The notes under the pieces were generated by a model, which was not told the DNA's origin, did not search any database, and was given only the letters and a program-made list of their open reading frames with translations. The translations under genes and the position numbers were made by a program. A DNA stretch of 64,000 bases from the NCBI RefSeq assembly GCF_032854445.1, contig NC_088297.1, positions 24,687,127 to 24,751,126 of the forward strand, in the 5' to 3' direction. The DNA is from Liolophura sinensis (Eukaryota; Mollusca; Polyplacophora; Chitonida; Chitonidae). Positions 11,677 to 22,705 of the stretch are shown here, piece by piece; the first letter of the stretch is position 1, and each line of letters begins with the position of its first letter.

Positions 11677-13110
11677 ATATATATATATATATTCAGTTTG
11701 ACGGGCAAATGTACAGATGGGCAGATTTTACATGCAGTAAAGGTATTATATCAATACTAAAACGTATAGACAGGCATATTTGTTCTTCTATGCAGTTCTG
11801 TGATAGGTTCCAAGGAAGGGTTCTTGGAACCAGGTTGACAGAGGTTCCTGTAGTCTCAACGTTAACACGGGGATATACAGTGTAACAAAAGCGGATTGTA
11901 CAGGTATAGGTTTATTTTTATACTTGTAGGTGAACAGGTCTGCCAACATTCGATAGGTGATTTACCAGTGTTCATATATAGGCCTGCATGGTATGTTCGT
12001 GTAGATCAGCGTAGTGCATGTGTGTTACGGGTATACATGGCTATCTGGGCAGGTTCCAGCGTTTATTGAAAATATCAGTTTGTATGTAAAGTCTGTCATG
12101 GTCTACAAGGTAATCGATATTGTATGAACGTTCTCCAAGGAATGCTTTGACATGTTTGGCATTTTGTGATAGATAATGGTAATCACTATTAGACATGGTC
12201 GTGACGCCGATGAATCAGGTTGAAGAGTCGCCGACATTCGGAGATCGTTGCCCTTGTTCCCCTGTCACGCCTGATTTATGCCACCTGATTCTCACCTGGC
12301 ATCGTGGTCACTGACCCCTCTGTAAGCATAGGTTACCTGAGCCGTGGGCTGTAGCTCCATAGTTTTTGTCTCTTGGCAACGGGCTGTTGGTATGGCAACA
12401 ACCCGATTAGAGGTATAGGTGATAAGATCTGTATTCAAGCTTCACGACATTCAGGCCACTTTGCGGCAAGATTCTTTTGACTTGAAAAAATAGCAAAATT
12501 AGGTCAGATCGGGGAAGAAGGTACTGTAATGTCTTCATACAAACGGCTTTTGTGTGAAGCGGGTCAACGTCCACCCCCAGTATACCTACTCATGTATCTG
12601 CTGTAGGTCAGTACATACGATACGCAGAGCCTACATGCATGTGTCTTAGAACGGTTCAATAGAGAATATTCTTTGTGTTATTATAGATAAGACTATATAC
12701 AGATCGGCACACCCGTAAACCTGCATTTTATCCAAGATTCTGAGGTCAAGCATATATCTGAGGTCAAGTACAAGTGACCGAGGCAGGGCCATTGACCTGT
12801 AGACCACGTAGGCTACAAGCGCAGATATTTTGACATTATACAGCACAAATCAAGCCTCAAGAATAATGATATCCTGTTAGTCTAATAGAATCTTTATGTC
12901 GAATTAATAGAATGTGTGTTAGATTTAACCCAATAATCTGCCGCGGTAGCAGAATACATTCTCTTATCACCCAGACAATAGACTTTGTGTTAAATTTAAC
13001 AGATTATGTTTTTTAAGAGAGTAGCACTGATCTGACTTTGAAATATCAGCCATTTACGTGCTTATATAAGCAACGTGCAGTAAAAGAACCACACTGTCAC
13101 TTCAGAGTCA
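11136..13110. other. Non-coding spacer with AT microsatellite
   Basis: An (AT)n tract lies at about 11602-11690. Otherwise the sequence is unique-looking with no supportable gene. A 'cttatataagc' motif near 13061 is TATA-like but has no associated exon. Confidence 0.45.
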
Positions 13111-13118
13111 TAGGAGGC

Positions 13119-13393
13119 TTCCGTGGGCGTGGTGGTTAGCACGCCAACGCGGCGCAATGACCCAGCTGTACGTGGGGAGGCCTACCAGCAACCTGCGGAT
13201 GGTCGTGTGTTTCCTCAGGGCTCTGATTGGAGGTTGCCTTCAATCCGCAAATAATATCTGGTCTTCATGCTGTGGGGTTTTAAATATGTTTCCCCTGGCT
13301 CTGTCTGTTTTCCTTCCACCATAATGCTGGCTGCCGTCGTATAGGTGAAATATTCTTGAGTACAACGTAAAACACCAATCAAATAAATAAACA
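13119..13393 (+). mobile_element. tRNA-derived SINE, family 1, rearranged
   Basis: The head 'gtggttagcacgcc' and tail 'cttgagtacaacgtaaaaca' + 'ccaatcaaataaataaa' are present. The middle lacks the 'tcaccaatgcgg' segment and contains an unrelated stretch with 'caatccgcaaataatatctg'. Confidence 0.75.
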
Positions 13394-13511
13394 GAGCCAT
13401 AGTGCTGTGGAGGTACAGATGCCAGTCAGATATACAGTCATGATGTGAAGTGACATGTACAACTAAAAAGAGTACGCGAACCTATCGTAATTACTCCAAG
13501 GTGCGTTTATA

Positions 13512-13688
13512 TTTCTTTATTTTATTTTACGGCGTACTCAAAAGTATTTCACTCATTCGACGGCAGCCGGCATTATGATGAGAGGAAACCCGACAGAGCC
13601 AGGATAAAACCAGGATCACCCACACTGATTTGAGACACCTCAACAGTAACTGTGCCGCGCTGGCACGTTAACCATCTCAGAAAACCCG
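13512..13688 (-). mobile_element. tRNA-derived SINE, family 1, diverged
   Basis: Read on the minus strand, the tail (here 'acggcgtactcaaaagtatt'), the core 'ggcagccggcattatgatga' and the tRNA-like head ('gcacgttaacca') are in the expected order. It is older than most copies, judging by many substitutions. Confidence 0.65.
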
Positions 13689-13785
13689 CGTGTATTTATA
13701 AAGGAATTTAAAAAAAAAATTTTTTTGTCTTTCATTTGTCTACTGTGTTTGTCTTTGTAAAGTATTTACAGTACTTTTGTCTATC

Positions 13786-13787
13786 GT

Positions 13788-13850
<63 letters not shown>
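13786..13850. repeat. AT microsatellite
   Basis: (TA)n tract of about 60 bp. Confidence 0.9.
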
Positions 13851-13853
<3 letters not shown>

Positions 13854-14379
13854 TATTTTATACAGTGGATATTTAAGATTTTAAGGCAGCTCCATTCAGT
13901 GTCGGAGGTTACCGGCCACAGAGACCTGCTACATATACTTAAGGAAGTCCTATGTGGTTCTCAAGGAACGCGGATTCTCGAGTCAGGTGACATGATGCCA
14001 CAAAGCACAAGCTGTCACGAACAGGACGTGGCTCACAGCCAGTTTGCCTGAGGATGGGCTGGGGGCGCCAGTATACAATAAGGCGTGTAACACCTGAGGA
14101 CAACACAAAAGGACAGCGTGACACAGACATTTTACCGCTGTTATCTAACTTATCGAGCTGTGATGGGTACTCATGCCATTATATGTATAATAATCCCAAA
14201 ATATATAAATAAATAAATAAATATAAATAATGTGTGTGTGTATGTGTGTCAGCTGACAAATAATCTTGCCTATATCTGCTAACTACTCAGAATATCTTTG
14301 GTCATGCAAATATCAGCTGGCAACTTCGTAGTTATGAAAGAATGTCTTTTCACCTATTTCATCTCTCCTTCTCGATCTT

Positions 14380-14657
14380 TCTTTTCTTTAAATGGCTCAG
14401 TTGGTTAGCGCGCTAGCACAGCGTAAAGACCAAGGAGTCTCTCACCAATGCGGTTGCTTTGAGTTCAAGTCCAGCTCATGCTGGCTTCCGCTCCGGCCGT
14501 AAGTGGGAAGGTCTGTCAGCAATCAGCGGATGGTCGTGGGTTTCCCCCAGGCTCTGCCCGGTTTCCTCCCACCATAATGCTGGCCGCCGTCGTATAAGTG
14601 AAATATTCTTGAGTTCTTCGTAAAACACCAATCAAATAAATAAATCTTTTCTTTAAA
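14380..14657 (+). mobile_element. tRNA-derived SINE, family 1, with 13-bp target-site duplication
   Basis: A near full-length SINE (14393-14644) is flanked by exact copies of 'tcttttctttaaa' at 14380-14392 and 14645-14657. This is direct evidence of retrotransposition and the best family 1 reference copy here. The tRNA-like head begins 'tggctcagttggttagcgcg' and the tail ends in 'caaataaataaa'. Confidence 0.93.
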
Positions 14658-14929
14658 ACAAATCATTTTCATTTTCATTTTAAGCATTTCAATTCTCTAC
14701 AAAAATAATGATATCACCCCTAAGTCGTAAGTTGGCCGGATGCCAAGGCGACCGATAACGTTGTTTGTGTAGATTGTGGCAGTCAAAAAATTGTTAATGT
14801 ATACAAGGAAAGGTGAGGTTCGGACAAGCCCGTTTTTCTACACTGAAATTTTCTACACAAATGGTATTACAAGTTATGAGACTACACGTAGCGACTATAC
14901 ACTGAGCAGTGAGGGGTCAGGGTGAATGA

Positions 14930-15046
14930 GGGCGTACTTGGGGTTTAACGTCCCTTAGGTCTTAGATGTGACCCGTCCCAGAATTAGGGCTAGATGTACC
15001 GCCCCCAAAGCGGACGCTCCACCATCTGAGCTATCGGGGCCGGTCT
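14930..15046 (-). mobile_element. SINE family 2, internally deleted
   Basis: On the minus strand the tRNA-like head (complement of 'ctccaccatctgagctatcg' followed by 'gggcc') is fused to the tail (complement of 'acttggggtttaacgt'). The body seen at 40801-41155 is missing. Confidence 0.65.
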
Positions 15047-15257
15047 TGTAAGACTGACACATTTTTAAGTACGAAGTAAACCCCAAGCATTAGTGCTTTG
15101 ACTGTTAAAGTACTTAGAATGAAACTTGAAAAGACTTTATTTTATCTTAGAAAACTGTCTAAAATAGTCGAAATTCGGTAGACTCAGGTCAAACGGAGTC
15201 ATACCAAAGATGTTTAAAATGATATTTGATGATGGTCAGCATTGATAGGTTAGAGTA

Positions 15258-15325
15258 AGGAGTGAGTGAGTGCTTGGGGTTTAACGTCGTACTCAACAAT
15301 TTTTCAGTCATATGACGACGAATAG
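15258..15325 (-). mobile_element. SINE family 2 tail fragment
   Basis: The fragment 'gtgcttggggtttaacgtcg' followed by 'caacaatttttcagtcatat' is identical in order to the 3' part of the full element at 40801-41155. The 5' part is absent. Confidence 0.75.
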
Positions 15326-15515
15326 AGTAAGGAAACAAGACTGGTTAGAGTAAGGAAACAAGACTGGTTGGCCCAGTGTCTGCATAGTGAGACACAGTAT
15401 ATTTACACATACCAAATGTCCCCTTGTCGTCATTGATAGGTTAGAGTAAGAAACAAGACTGGTTAGAGTAAGGAAACAAGACTGGTTGGCCCCGTGCCTG
15501 CATAACACGCTTCGT
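15326..15515. repeat. Short tandem duplications of a 23-bp motif
   Basis: The motif 'ggttagagtaaggaaacaag' + 'act' occurs in two clusters (about 15343-15370 and 15438-15486). They are separated by a segment reminiscent of the family 2 SINE body. Confidence 0.6.
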
Positions 15516-15774
15516 CTGTACGGGCATCTTTTGTACAGCCTTAACCCATCAATGCGGGACAACTCATGTCGTAACCATGGCAATGTATGACAGTAAGGCA
15601 TCATTAGTCGTTATTGTTTATATGTAGGCTAGACCTATGCAAACGGCTTGGGGGAAGCAGAACATAGCACTATATTGGCCATAACGACACACCAGTGATT
15701 TTTCCGAACAGATAATTATTAAAATGAGAGTGAGCTATACACACCCTTATAATATTTAATTGTTTCTTTTGAAG
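15516..15774. other. Short spacer
   Basis: No gene or repeat recognised. Confidence 0.4.
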
Positions 15775-16262
15775 TATGGGATAGGGTAAGCCTGGGGTAT
15801 GGGGAGCTGACATGCTAATGGGGAATCCGACCTGAAAGCTTTTGTCAATCAGTATAGACTCTGATATAAGTGTACGCCATTAACTTTTGAAATATCGGGT
15901 AGGAAAGTTATTCAGCCTGGGGTATGAGGAACTGACATGGTAATGGGGAATCCGACCTGAAAGCTTTTGTCAATCAGTATAGACTCTGATATAAGTGTAC
16001 GCCATTAACTTTTGAAATATCGGGTAGGAAAGTTATTCAGCCTGGGGTATGAGGAACTGACATGGTAATGGGGAATCCGACCTGAAAGCTTTTGTCAATC
16101 AGTATAGACTCTGATATAAGTGTACGCCATTAACTTTTGAAATATCGGGTAGGAAAGTTATTCAGCCTGGGGTATGAGGAACTGACATGGTAATGGAGAA
16201 TCCGACCTGAAAGCTTTTGTACAATCAGTATAGACTCTGCTGTAAGCATACGCCATTGCTGT
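15775..16262. repeat. 125-bp tandem repeat, about 4 copies
   Basis: 'cctggggtatg' starts at 15791, 15916, 16041 and 16166, giving an exact 125-bp period. The inner copies are virtually identical and the outer edges are diverged, as expected from recent unequal exchange. Confidence 0.9.
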
Positions 16263-17207
16263 GTTGAAAATCAACCTCGGATGACTACTACTGCCCATTT
16301 TGTCTTTCCCTGATTGGGCCAGAGTTTCTTCCCTTGTAATCACATATTCTTTATATCTTTGTGGTCGCTGTACACTTAAGCCTAAGTTCTATTCCAAAGT
16401 GTGTGTTGGCACCAATTCGTTTTGGCAGCCATTTTATCTGCACGTTTTAAACTAGTTTTTGGTTTGTTTGATTCTTGCTTAACCATACATGAACGATGTT
16501 TTAATCTATACGATGATGGTTACTTTATGGGTGGTAGAAGCCTGGAATAATCCATCGACCTTATACAAGTTACTCACCCACTTTACCACGTGTGGCGTAC
16601 AGAATTGCACGCCATATTGGTGGCAGTATAAGACTACACAAACAGACCCATGTTCTAGTCTTAAAGTACCTAATTCTGCCCGATGACGACTTGGGTCCCA
16701 TACCGGATTGATAGTTGTTTTAAAGCTTTTAACCCTTGAGTACTGCGTTGTCAATTTCAACATAAACCGTCATCCAAAAGGCTAGACTGGAAAGGTGCCT
16801 CCTTTACCATCGAGGACCTCACGAAACGGCTGTCAGCATACGTGTTTTGGTTTTAAAGAAGAAACGATATACTTGTAACGGTACTGAGGCTTACGTAAAG
16901 ACCTCGTGTTCCAGTGCACCACTCAAGTTTCAGGTTAAACATCCATGTATGACGTGAGAAAGATCTTCACTTCCTTGCCGAGGGTCCGAGGTTTTCCCCG
17001 GGACACTGGTTTCCTCCACCAATGAACAACAATCAACAAAATAAATAAATGAGCACATAAATACACTTACAAAATTATGTGGAATCCATGAGTTAAAATG
17101 CACTTTTATGCTTTCCCCATTTGTGAATAACCACTCAAAGCTGTTAGGCATTGGATCGTTTCATCAGCTTGGTGCTAACTATGCCAATTGTTTTTATGTC
17201 GTTTCAG
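16263..17207 (+). other. Upstream region of tetraspanin gene A
   Basis: This should hold the promoter and a 5' untranslated exon of gene A, because the first coding exon starts at a splice acceptor (17208). I could not fix that exon. A decayed plus-strand SINE tail may lie at 16985-17055 ('ggtttcctccacc' and 'aaaataaataaatg'). Confidence 0.4.
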
Positions 17208-20200
17208 AGTTTTCATTTGAGCAGTCCCTGAAAGAAAAGTCACCATGTCTTGCGGTGTGGCGATTATGAAGTTCACGTTGATATTTTTCAACGTCATTTT
17301 CTTGGTAAGAATAACCGAATATCTAAATTTAAATTTATGCCTTGTATGTCGAAGGTCATTGGTTAAATCCTACGCTGTGATCATGCGTGCGTCCACGCTT
17401 ATTTTATTCAAAGTTTAAACAATTCCGGCGGCGCAGTGACCCATGAGCCTTCCATCAATGTGGTGGCTACGAGTTCAAAGTCCAGCACATAATGGCTTCC
17501 TCTCCGGCCGTACGTGAGGAAGCCTGCGGCAACCTGCGGATGGTTGTGGGTTTGTCCAGGGCTCTGTCCATTTTCTTCCCACCATAATACTAGCCAAGAC
17601 ATGAGATAACTGATCTTACAAACTCATTAAACCGAAATATCGAGGTAAGTGAAACCAGTATTTTGATAAAATCCTGCATGTGTGACTCCTAATATATTCC
17701 TGCCTAATTCAGTATTCTGCTGATGGACTAATCAGCTCTGAGATCTGGTCCCTTTGCTTTGTTTTCTTGTAAATTGTTTATTAAATGTGGTTAAATTTAG
17801 TTTCACCTATTTTTGCTTACTGTCATGGTGCTATGGGGTATGCCATGGTGCTATGGGGTAAGCCACGGTGCTATGGGGTAAGCCACGGTGCTATGGGGTA
17901 AGCCATGGTGCTATGGGGTAAGCCATGGTGCTATGGGGTAAGCCACGGTGCTATGGGGTAAGCCACGGTGCTATGGGGTAAGCCACGGTGCTATGAGGTA
18001 AGCCACGGTGCTATGAGGTAAGCCACGGTGCTATGGGGTAAGCCATGGTGCTATGGGGTAAGCCACGGTGCTATGAGGTAAGCCACGGTGCTATGAGGTA
18101 AGCCATGGTGCTATGGGATAAGCCATGGTGCTATGGGGTAAGCCATGGGGCGTGGAATGGCCCCTATGTAAGCATGTGTATCAACAGTTGGAATGAATCC
18201 ACAACTGAGCATTGGTGACCAATGTGCCACTGTCACACTGTGCTGTAATCTTTTGTATTTTGTAATTTATTCATTTATTTACCTATTTATATTTTTATAG
18301 CTGATTGGCATTGCTGGAGTGGCGCTGGGAATATGGATTGCTGTCAGTCCCAGCACGATATTTGAAATGCTTCAGTACAACCCCGATGCCTCGGCAGAAA
18401 CAGTGCAAACATCGGCTTATATATTCATAGCCGGGTGCGCTTTCATCCTCATTGTCTCCGCTCTTGGCATCTTTGGCGCGTGCACCGGAAACCGATGCCT
18501 GTTGGGATTCGTAAGTGTCTCCTACTTTGTCAGTGTCTAAAGTTTACGATAATCTTCATCCGCTTGGTTGAGCACATCATAAATTCAAATCAAGTAGCCA
18601 TTGTGTGAACTGGTAAAAAAAACGCCAAGAAAAGTTATCCCCTCCCCCATCCTTCTGCGCCTACCACTGTGTGCACTGGCTGCACTCGCCAGATTGGAAG
18701 CAGTCCTCACTTAACATATTTTGAATTTCTTTTTTTATTAGCTTGTTGGTATGTACATGCATAGTGCCGATGAAAATTTAGGTGCCGACTTCCTACAAAC
18801 ATATCCACCAATTGGTGGATGATATTTATATTTGCACGAGGAGATGACTGACGTAAAGTGATTGGCCAACAACCTGCGGATGATAGGGGATTTCCCGCCC
18901 CGGGTTCTGCCATTTTTCCTCCCACCATAATGCTGACTGCTGTCGTATAAGTGAAATATTCTTCAGTTCGGCGTTAAATACCAATCAAAGAAATCAGTTA
19001 AACAATATATTACAAGCCTGGAAATTTTCTTGAAATTTGTTAATTCACCATGGCTCAACACAGCCAGTGGTCAACAGCGGAAAGTTAACCTCGTCCAGCC
19101 AACAGTAAAACAGCAAAACTTTATTGTAAAAGTCTGTGACAGGATATTACTGGACCCTCAAACATATAAATACTCGTAAAACCAAACACACTTTGGTTTC
19201 CTGTGCAGATTTTAATTTGGAATACACAACAGAATTAATCTGTTATTGAGAGCACCAATATCCCTGTTTTGTGTTCACAGTATGGCTTCTTCGTCATCTT
19301 GATCTTCGCCATTGAGCTGGCTGCTCTCATCACCGCTATTGTGTACGATCAGCAGGTAAGCACGAATGTAACACAAGTTAGAATACAGTTAAATTAAAAA
19401 AACACCTAAGAGTGAATTAAGCACATGAGGAAAGGCCATTGAAAACTTTCTCTAAAAACATAGTATAACCGAATAAGACCAGTTATTCGATTTGAAACAC
19501 TGTGATAAGATATTAAGCTCATTTGATTCATTTATCTGATTGATTTCCACGAAAATGTGAACTCGCCACCTACAATAAATAAACAGTTGATGAACAAGTT
19601 ACTTCTCTTCAAGGCAAAGCTGAAAATGAACTTTGATCTAGAGATTTAACAGTGAGCTGCTAAATGAACCCATTTGATGGTCTGGTGTCTCAGTTTTAAA
19701 CGAAAGCTAAAAATGAACCTATTTGATGGTATGGTGTCTCAGTTTTAGACGCGAGCTAAAAATGAACCCATTTGATGGTCTTGTGTCTCAGTTTTAAACG
19801 AAAGCTAAAAATGAACCTATTTGATGGTCTGGTGTCTCAGTTTTAGACGCGAGCTAAAAATAAACCTATTTGATGGTCTGGTGTCTCAGTTTTAGACGCG
19901 AGCTAAAAATGAACCCAGTTGATGATCTGCTGTCTCAGTTTTAGACGAGAACTGAAAATGAGCTAACGATAGTTTGTTTGGTGGCTCAATTTTAGAAATG
20001 AGCTCAAACAGATCTATTTTGTTCACAACCTGTACATTGTAAACATCTCCCTGATCGATTTAATATTCCAGTTCCGTGATGAATTAAAAACTGGCCTCTA
20101 CAATGAACTGATCAACAGCTACAAGACTGGTGCTAGGAACCAGAAATTTATCGACACTGTAAACGAATTCCAGAGGGAGGTACGTATTACACCACTCATA

Positions 20201-22705
20201 TTAAAAAAACATAGTTATTATTTATCTAGGTGTATAATTCTGGGCTTTCTCTTGCAGATAAAGTGTAGTAATTCACACTGTGTAGTTTCCCTTTCGGTTT
20301 TGATGTTAAAGGTTACATGATACGCTTTGTTTCTGTTTCTTCACATATAGTATATGACGTGGCCTAACGTATGAAACTACAGGCAAGCTTAGCAGCTTTC
20401 TTCTTGAGGCGTAAACTTGTCTTAAACTACAGTTTTTGTAAGGCCCCAGTGGTCAGTCCGGAATTAAAGTTAACTACAGTGATATTCCGAATGTTTCCAA
20501 CGTAAAATATGCGTAAATAGAGGGGTAATTAAGAAATACAAAATATGCCTCAAAACTAAATTTTTATTTTAATTTATTTGGCGTATTTGTTTGTTTTATA
20601 GTACTCTTTCATGTATCCTTTAAGTCACAACGTTTATCAGGTCAGGTTGTTAAGTAACCCAACAATCGGTATTTATGGTACTCAAATGGCAATTTGCACA
20701 GACAATGACGTTCATTTATTTATTTATTTATTTATTTGATTGGTGTTTTACGCCGCACTCAAGAATATTTCACATACGACGGCGGCCAACATTGTGGTGG
20801 GAGGAAACCGGGCAGAGCCCGGGAAAAACCCACGACCATCAGCAGGTTACTAACAGACCTTCTTACGTACGACCGGAGAGGAAACCAGCATGAGCCAGCA
20901 TTATATTTTTGAATAGGTGAAAAATTCCCGACCACCCTTCCTCGCACTCACCCCTACTATCCCACGTAAACTGCAATAATAAAATGACTGTGGATATACA
21001 GTAAAAAAGGAATCGTTATTAGGCCCATATCTTGTTGTACATCCTAGAATGTATAAGGATTGACGCTTAAAATATCAAGGCTTCAGTCAAAAACGAGTAA
21101 AGAATTCAACTAGCATTTTAGCAAGGTTTGGATTTTTTGATTTCAGTTTGAATGTTGTGGTATTCGCAACCACACTGATTACGACACAGTCACTCTCACA
21201 ACGGAAGAAAAGAACAACGGATATCCAAAGTTTTGCTACCCTCACGATGATTCTCCCAACAACAACCTCTTCACAACGGTAAGTTACCTTTAGCCTTTGA
21301 CCCCTATTCAACTTTAAGTTACCCTTATACTTGCAGTTTAGTTTTCATGTAGACTGACTTTCTTGACAAATAATCAGTTTGATTGGAGGGTAAATTCTAC
21401 AAGTTACATGTCCTGTGCCATACAAACATTTTCTACGGGACGAAAGACACATTTTCATCATAATGATTTAACGCCAATAAATAAGTTTCCTGTTTCTTCT
21501 GGCTGTGTCCTGCTTTCACGCGCTCTATAGTGTTTCATTCGGGCTATGTCATGTTTCCTTCAGCTGAATCCAGTTTTCTCCGGCTATATTCTGTTTTCCC
21601 CTGGCTGTATCCTATTTCCTCTGACTGTAGTCTGTTCTATCCTCTTCCTCTGGTTCTGTCCCCTTCCCCTGGCTCTGTCATCTTTCTCTTTTTGTATCCC
21701 CTTCCCTGGCTCTATCATCTTCCCCTGCCTCTATCCTCTTTCTCTGGCTCTATCCTCCCGCTCCGAATCTATCATCTCCCCGTGGCTTTATCATCTTCGC
21801 CTGGCCCTATCATCTTTCCCTTTCTCTATCCTCTTTCTCTGGCCCTGCCCACCTTTCGATTTCTCTATTATGTTTCACTTTCTATATCCTCTTTCCCTGG
21901 CTCTGTCCTCTTTGCCTGATTCTATCCTCTTTCCCGGTTCTATCATCTTCCCTGGTTCTATCCTCCTTAACTGAATCTATCCGTCTTTCGTGGCTCTATC
22001 CTGACAGTGTCCTTTTCATCTTTCATTATCTCGACTTCTTTGACTGGAAAGTGGCTTGATTTTCAGGGACAGGGAGGAGGAGTTTTGTCATTTAAGCAGT
22101 GTGATTGTAATTCATAAATATGACCATTTTATTTGGTTTCATTTGAACATTTTGCTTGATTGCTGATGTAAGGGATGCTACACAAAGCTGAGAGAGAAAA
22201 TCAAGGCTTTTGGCGCTGTCATCATCGGAATTGTTGTGTCTGTCTTGTGTTTGAGGTAAGTCAATAACAGAATGTCGTTTCATGAAGTAAGACGCGAGAA
22301 AACAACGACAAACAAAAGGGCATTTAAAAAAACTGACAGAATTAAGCCAAAGAGCTAGAATTTCTTAATCTGAAAGAATTTCTCTTGTTGGTTTTTAAAA
22401 TGAAATTAAAACGTCTTCAGCTTAACAGTATGAAACTGTTGCGAATTTCTGCTTTTGGAATTGTAGGTCACAGTGTCAGTGTAACGCACAAAAACTGCAC
22501 CGACTTGCCACAGAATCTCCAGGCCTCTTCTGTCTTGCAATGAAGTGTTAGTCCTTTTAAACATTGTCCTCATTTAAACGTGAGTGTTCAATATTTCAAA
22601 AAAAGAATGAACCGAATGCTTTTCTGGTTTCATTTGTAGATCCTGCTTTTCACCTTTGCCATGTGTCTCTGCCGACATGACGACTTTGGGGACAAGGTAG
22701 TGTAA
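17208..22705 (+). CDS. Tetraspanin A (seven coding exons)
   Basis: Four-pass membrane scaffold protein of the tetraspanin family. Exons are 17208-17304 (ATG at 17245), 18301-18510, 19281-19355, 20072-20179, 21147-21278, 22173-22255 and 22640-22705 (TAA), about 244 residues. TM1 spans ~11-32, TM2 ~60-83 and TM3 ~88-111, then the large loop and TM4 ~206-232. The loop has the CCG hallmark (C154, C155), PKFC in place of PxSC (C181) and a GC motif (C197). That makes it a four-cysteine loop, with one sequon (NHT, N159). Cysteines near TM1 and TM4 are candidate palmitoylation sites. All introns are phase 0 with GT-AG ends. Exon 6 is 83 nt and ends 'TTG AG|gtaagt', whereas the paralogues have 84 nt. 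One base (expected CAG) is missing, so as written the last exon is out of frame: assembly error, variant or real damage. Family assignment is secure; orthology is not. Confidence 0.93.
17425..17632 (+). mobile_element. SINE family 1, diverged, in intron 1 of gene A
   Basis: Recognisable blocks are 'ggcttcctctccggccgtac', 'caacctgcggatggttgtgg' and 'ttcccaccataata'. The head is shortened and the tail is lost. Confidence 0.75.
17822..18155. repeat. 20-bp minisatellite in intron 1 of gene A, about 16-17 copies
   Basis: The unit 'ggtgctatggggtaagccac' recurs every 20 bp with ac/at and gggg/gagg variants. It ends about 145 bp before the exon 2 acceptor. Each unit carries 'gggtaagcc', which resembles a splice donor. 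Confidence 0.95.
18860..18998 (+). mobile_element. SINE family 1, 5'-truncated, in intron 2 of gene A
   Basis: Only the 3' half is present, from 'caacaacctgcggatgatag' to 'ttcggcgttaaataccaatc'. Confidence 0.8.
19628..19990. repeat. 49-bp minisatellite in intron 3 of gene A, about 7 copies
   Basis: The unit 'aatgaacctatttgatggtc' + 'tggtgtctcagttttagacg' + 'cgagctaaa' has a period of 49 (19683, 19732). It decays at both edges. Confidence 0.9.
20714..20902 (-). mobile_element. SINE family 1, tRNA end missing, in intron 4 of gene A
   Basis: The minus-strand copy has the (tttat)n tail complement, 'gtgttttacgccgcactcaa', and 'ggtgggaggaaaccgggcag'. It stops near 'aaaccagcatgagccagca', so the tRNA-like head is absent. 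Confidence 0.85.
21500..22020. repeat. Pyrimidine-rich minisatellite in intron 5 of gene A
   Basis: About 500 bp of irregular 'tctatcctctttccctggct' units of roughly 22-28 bp, strongly C+T biased on the plus strand. Open frames rich in S, F, P and L across it are compositional. Confidence 0.8.

Noticed and set aside
14393-14470. Possible tRNA genes at SINE heads (also 2404, 54031 and 63380)
   Set aside because: A- and B-box-like motifs are present, but no cloverleaf with acceptor stem can be formed and each is fused to a SINE body and tail.
21530-21974. Open frames of 129 and 142 codons
   Set aside because: Composition effect of the pyrimidine-rich intron 5 of gene A.
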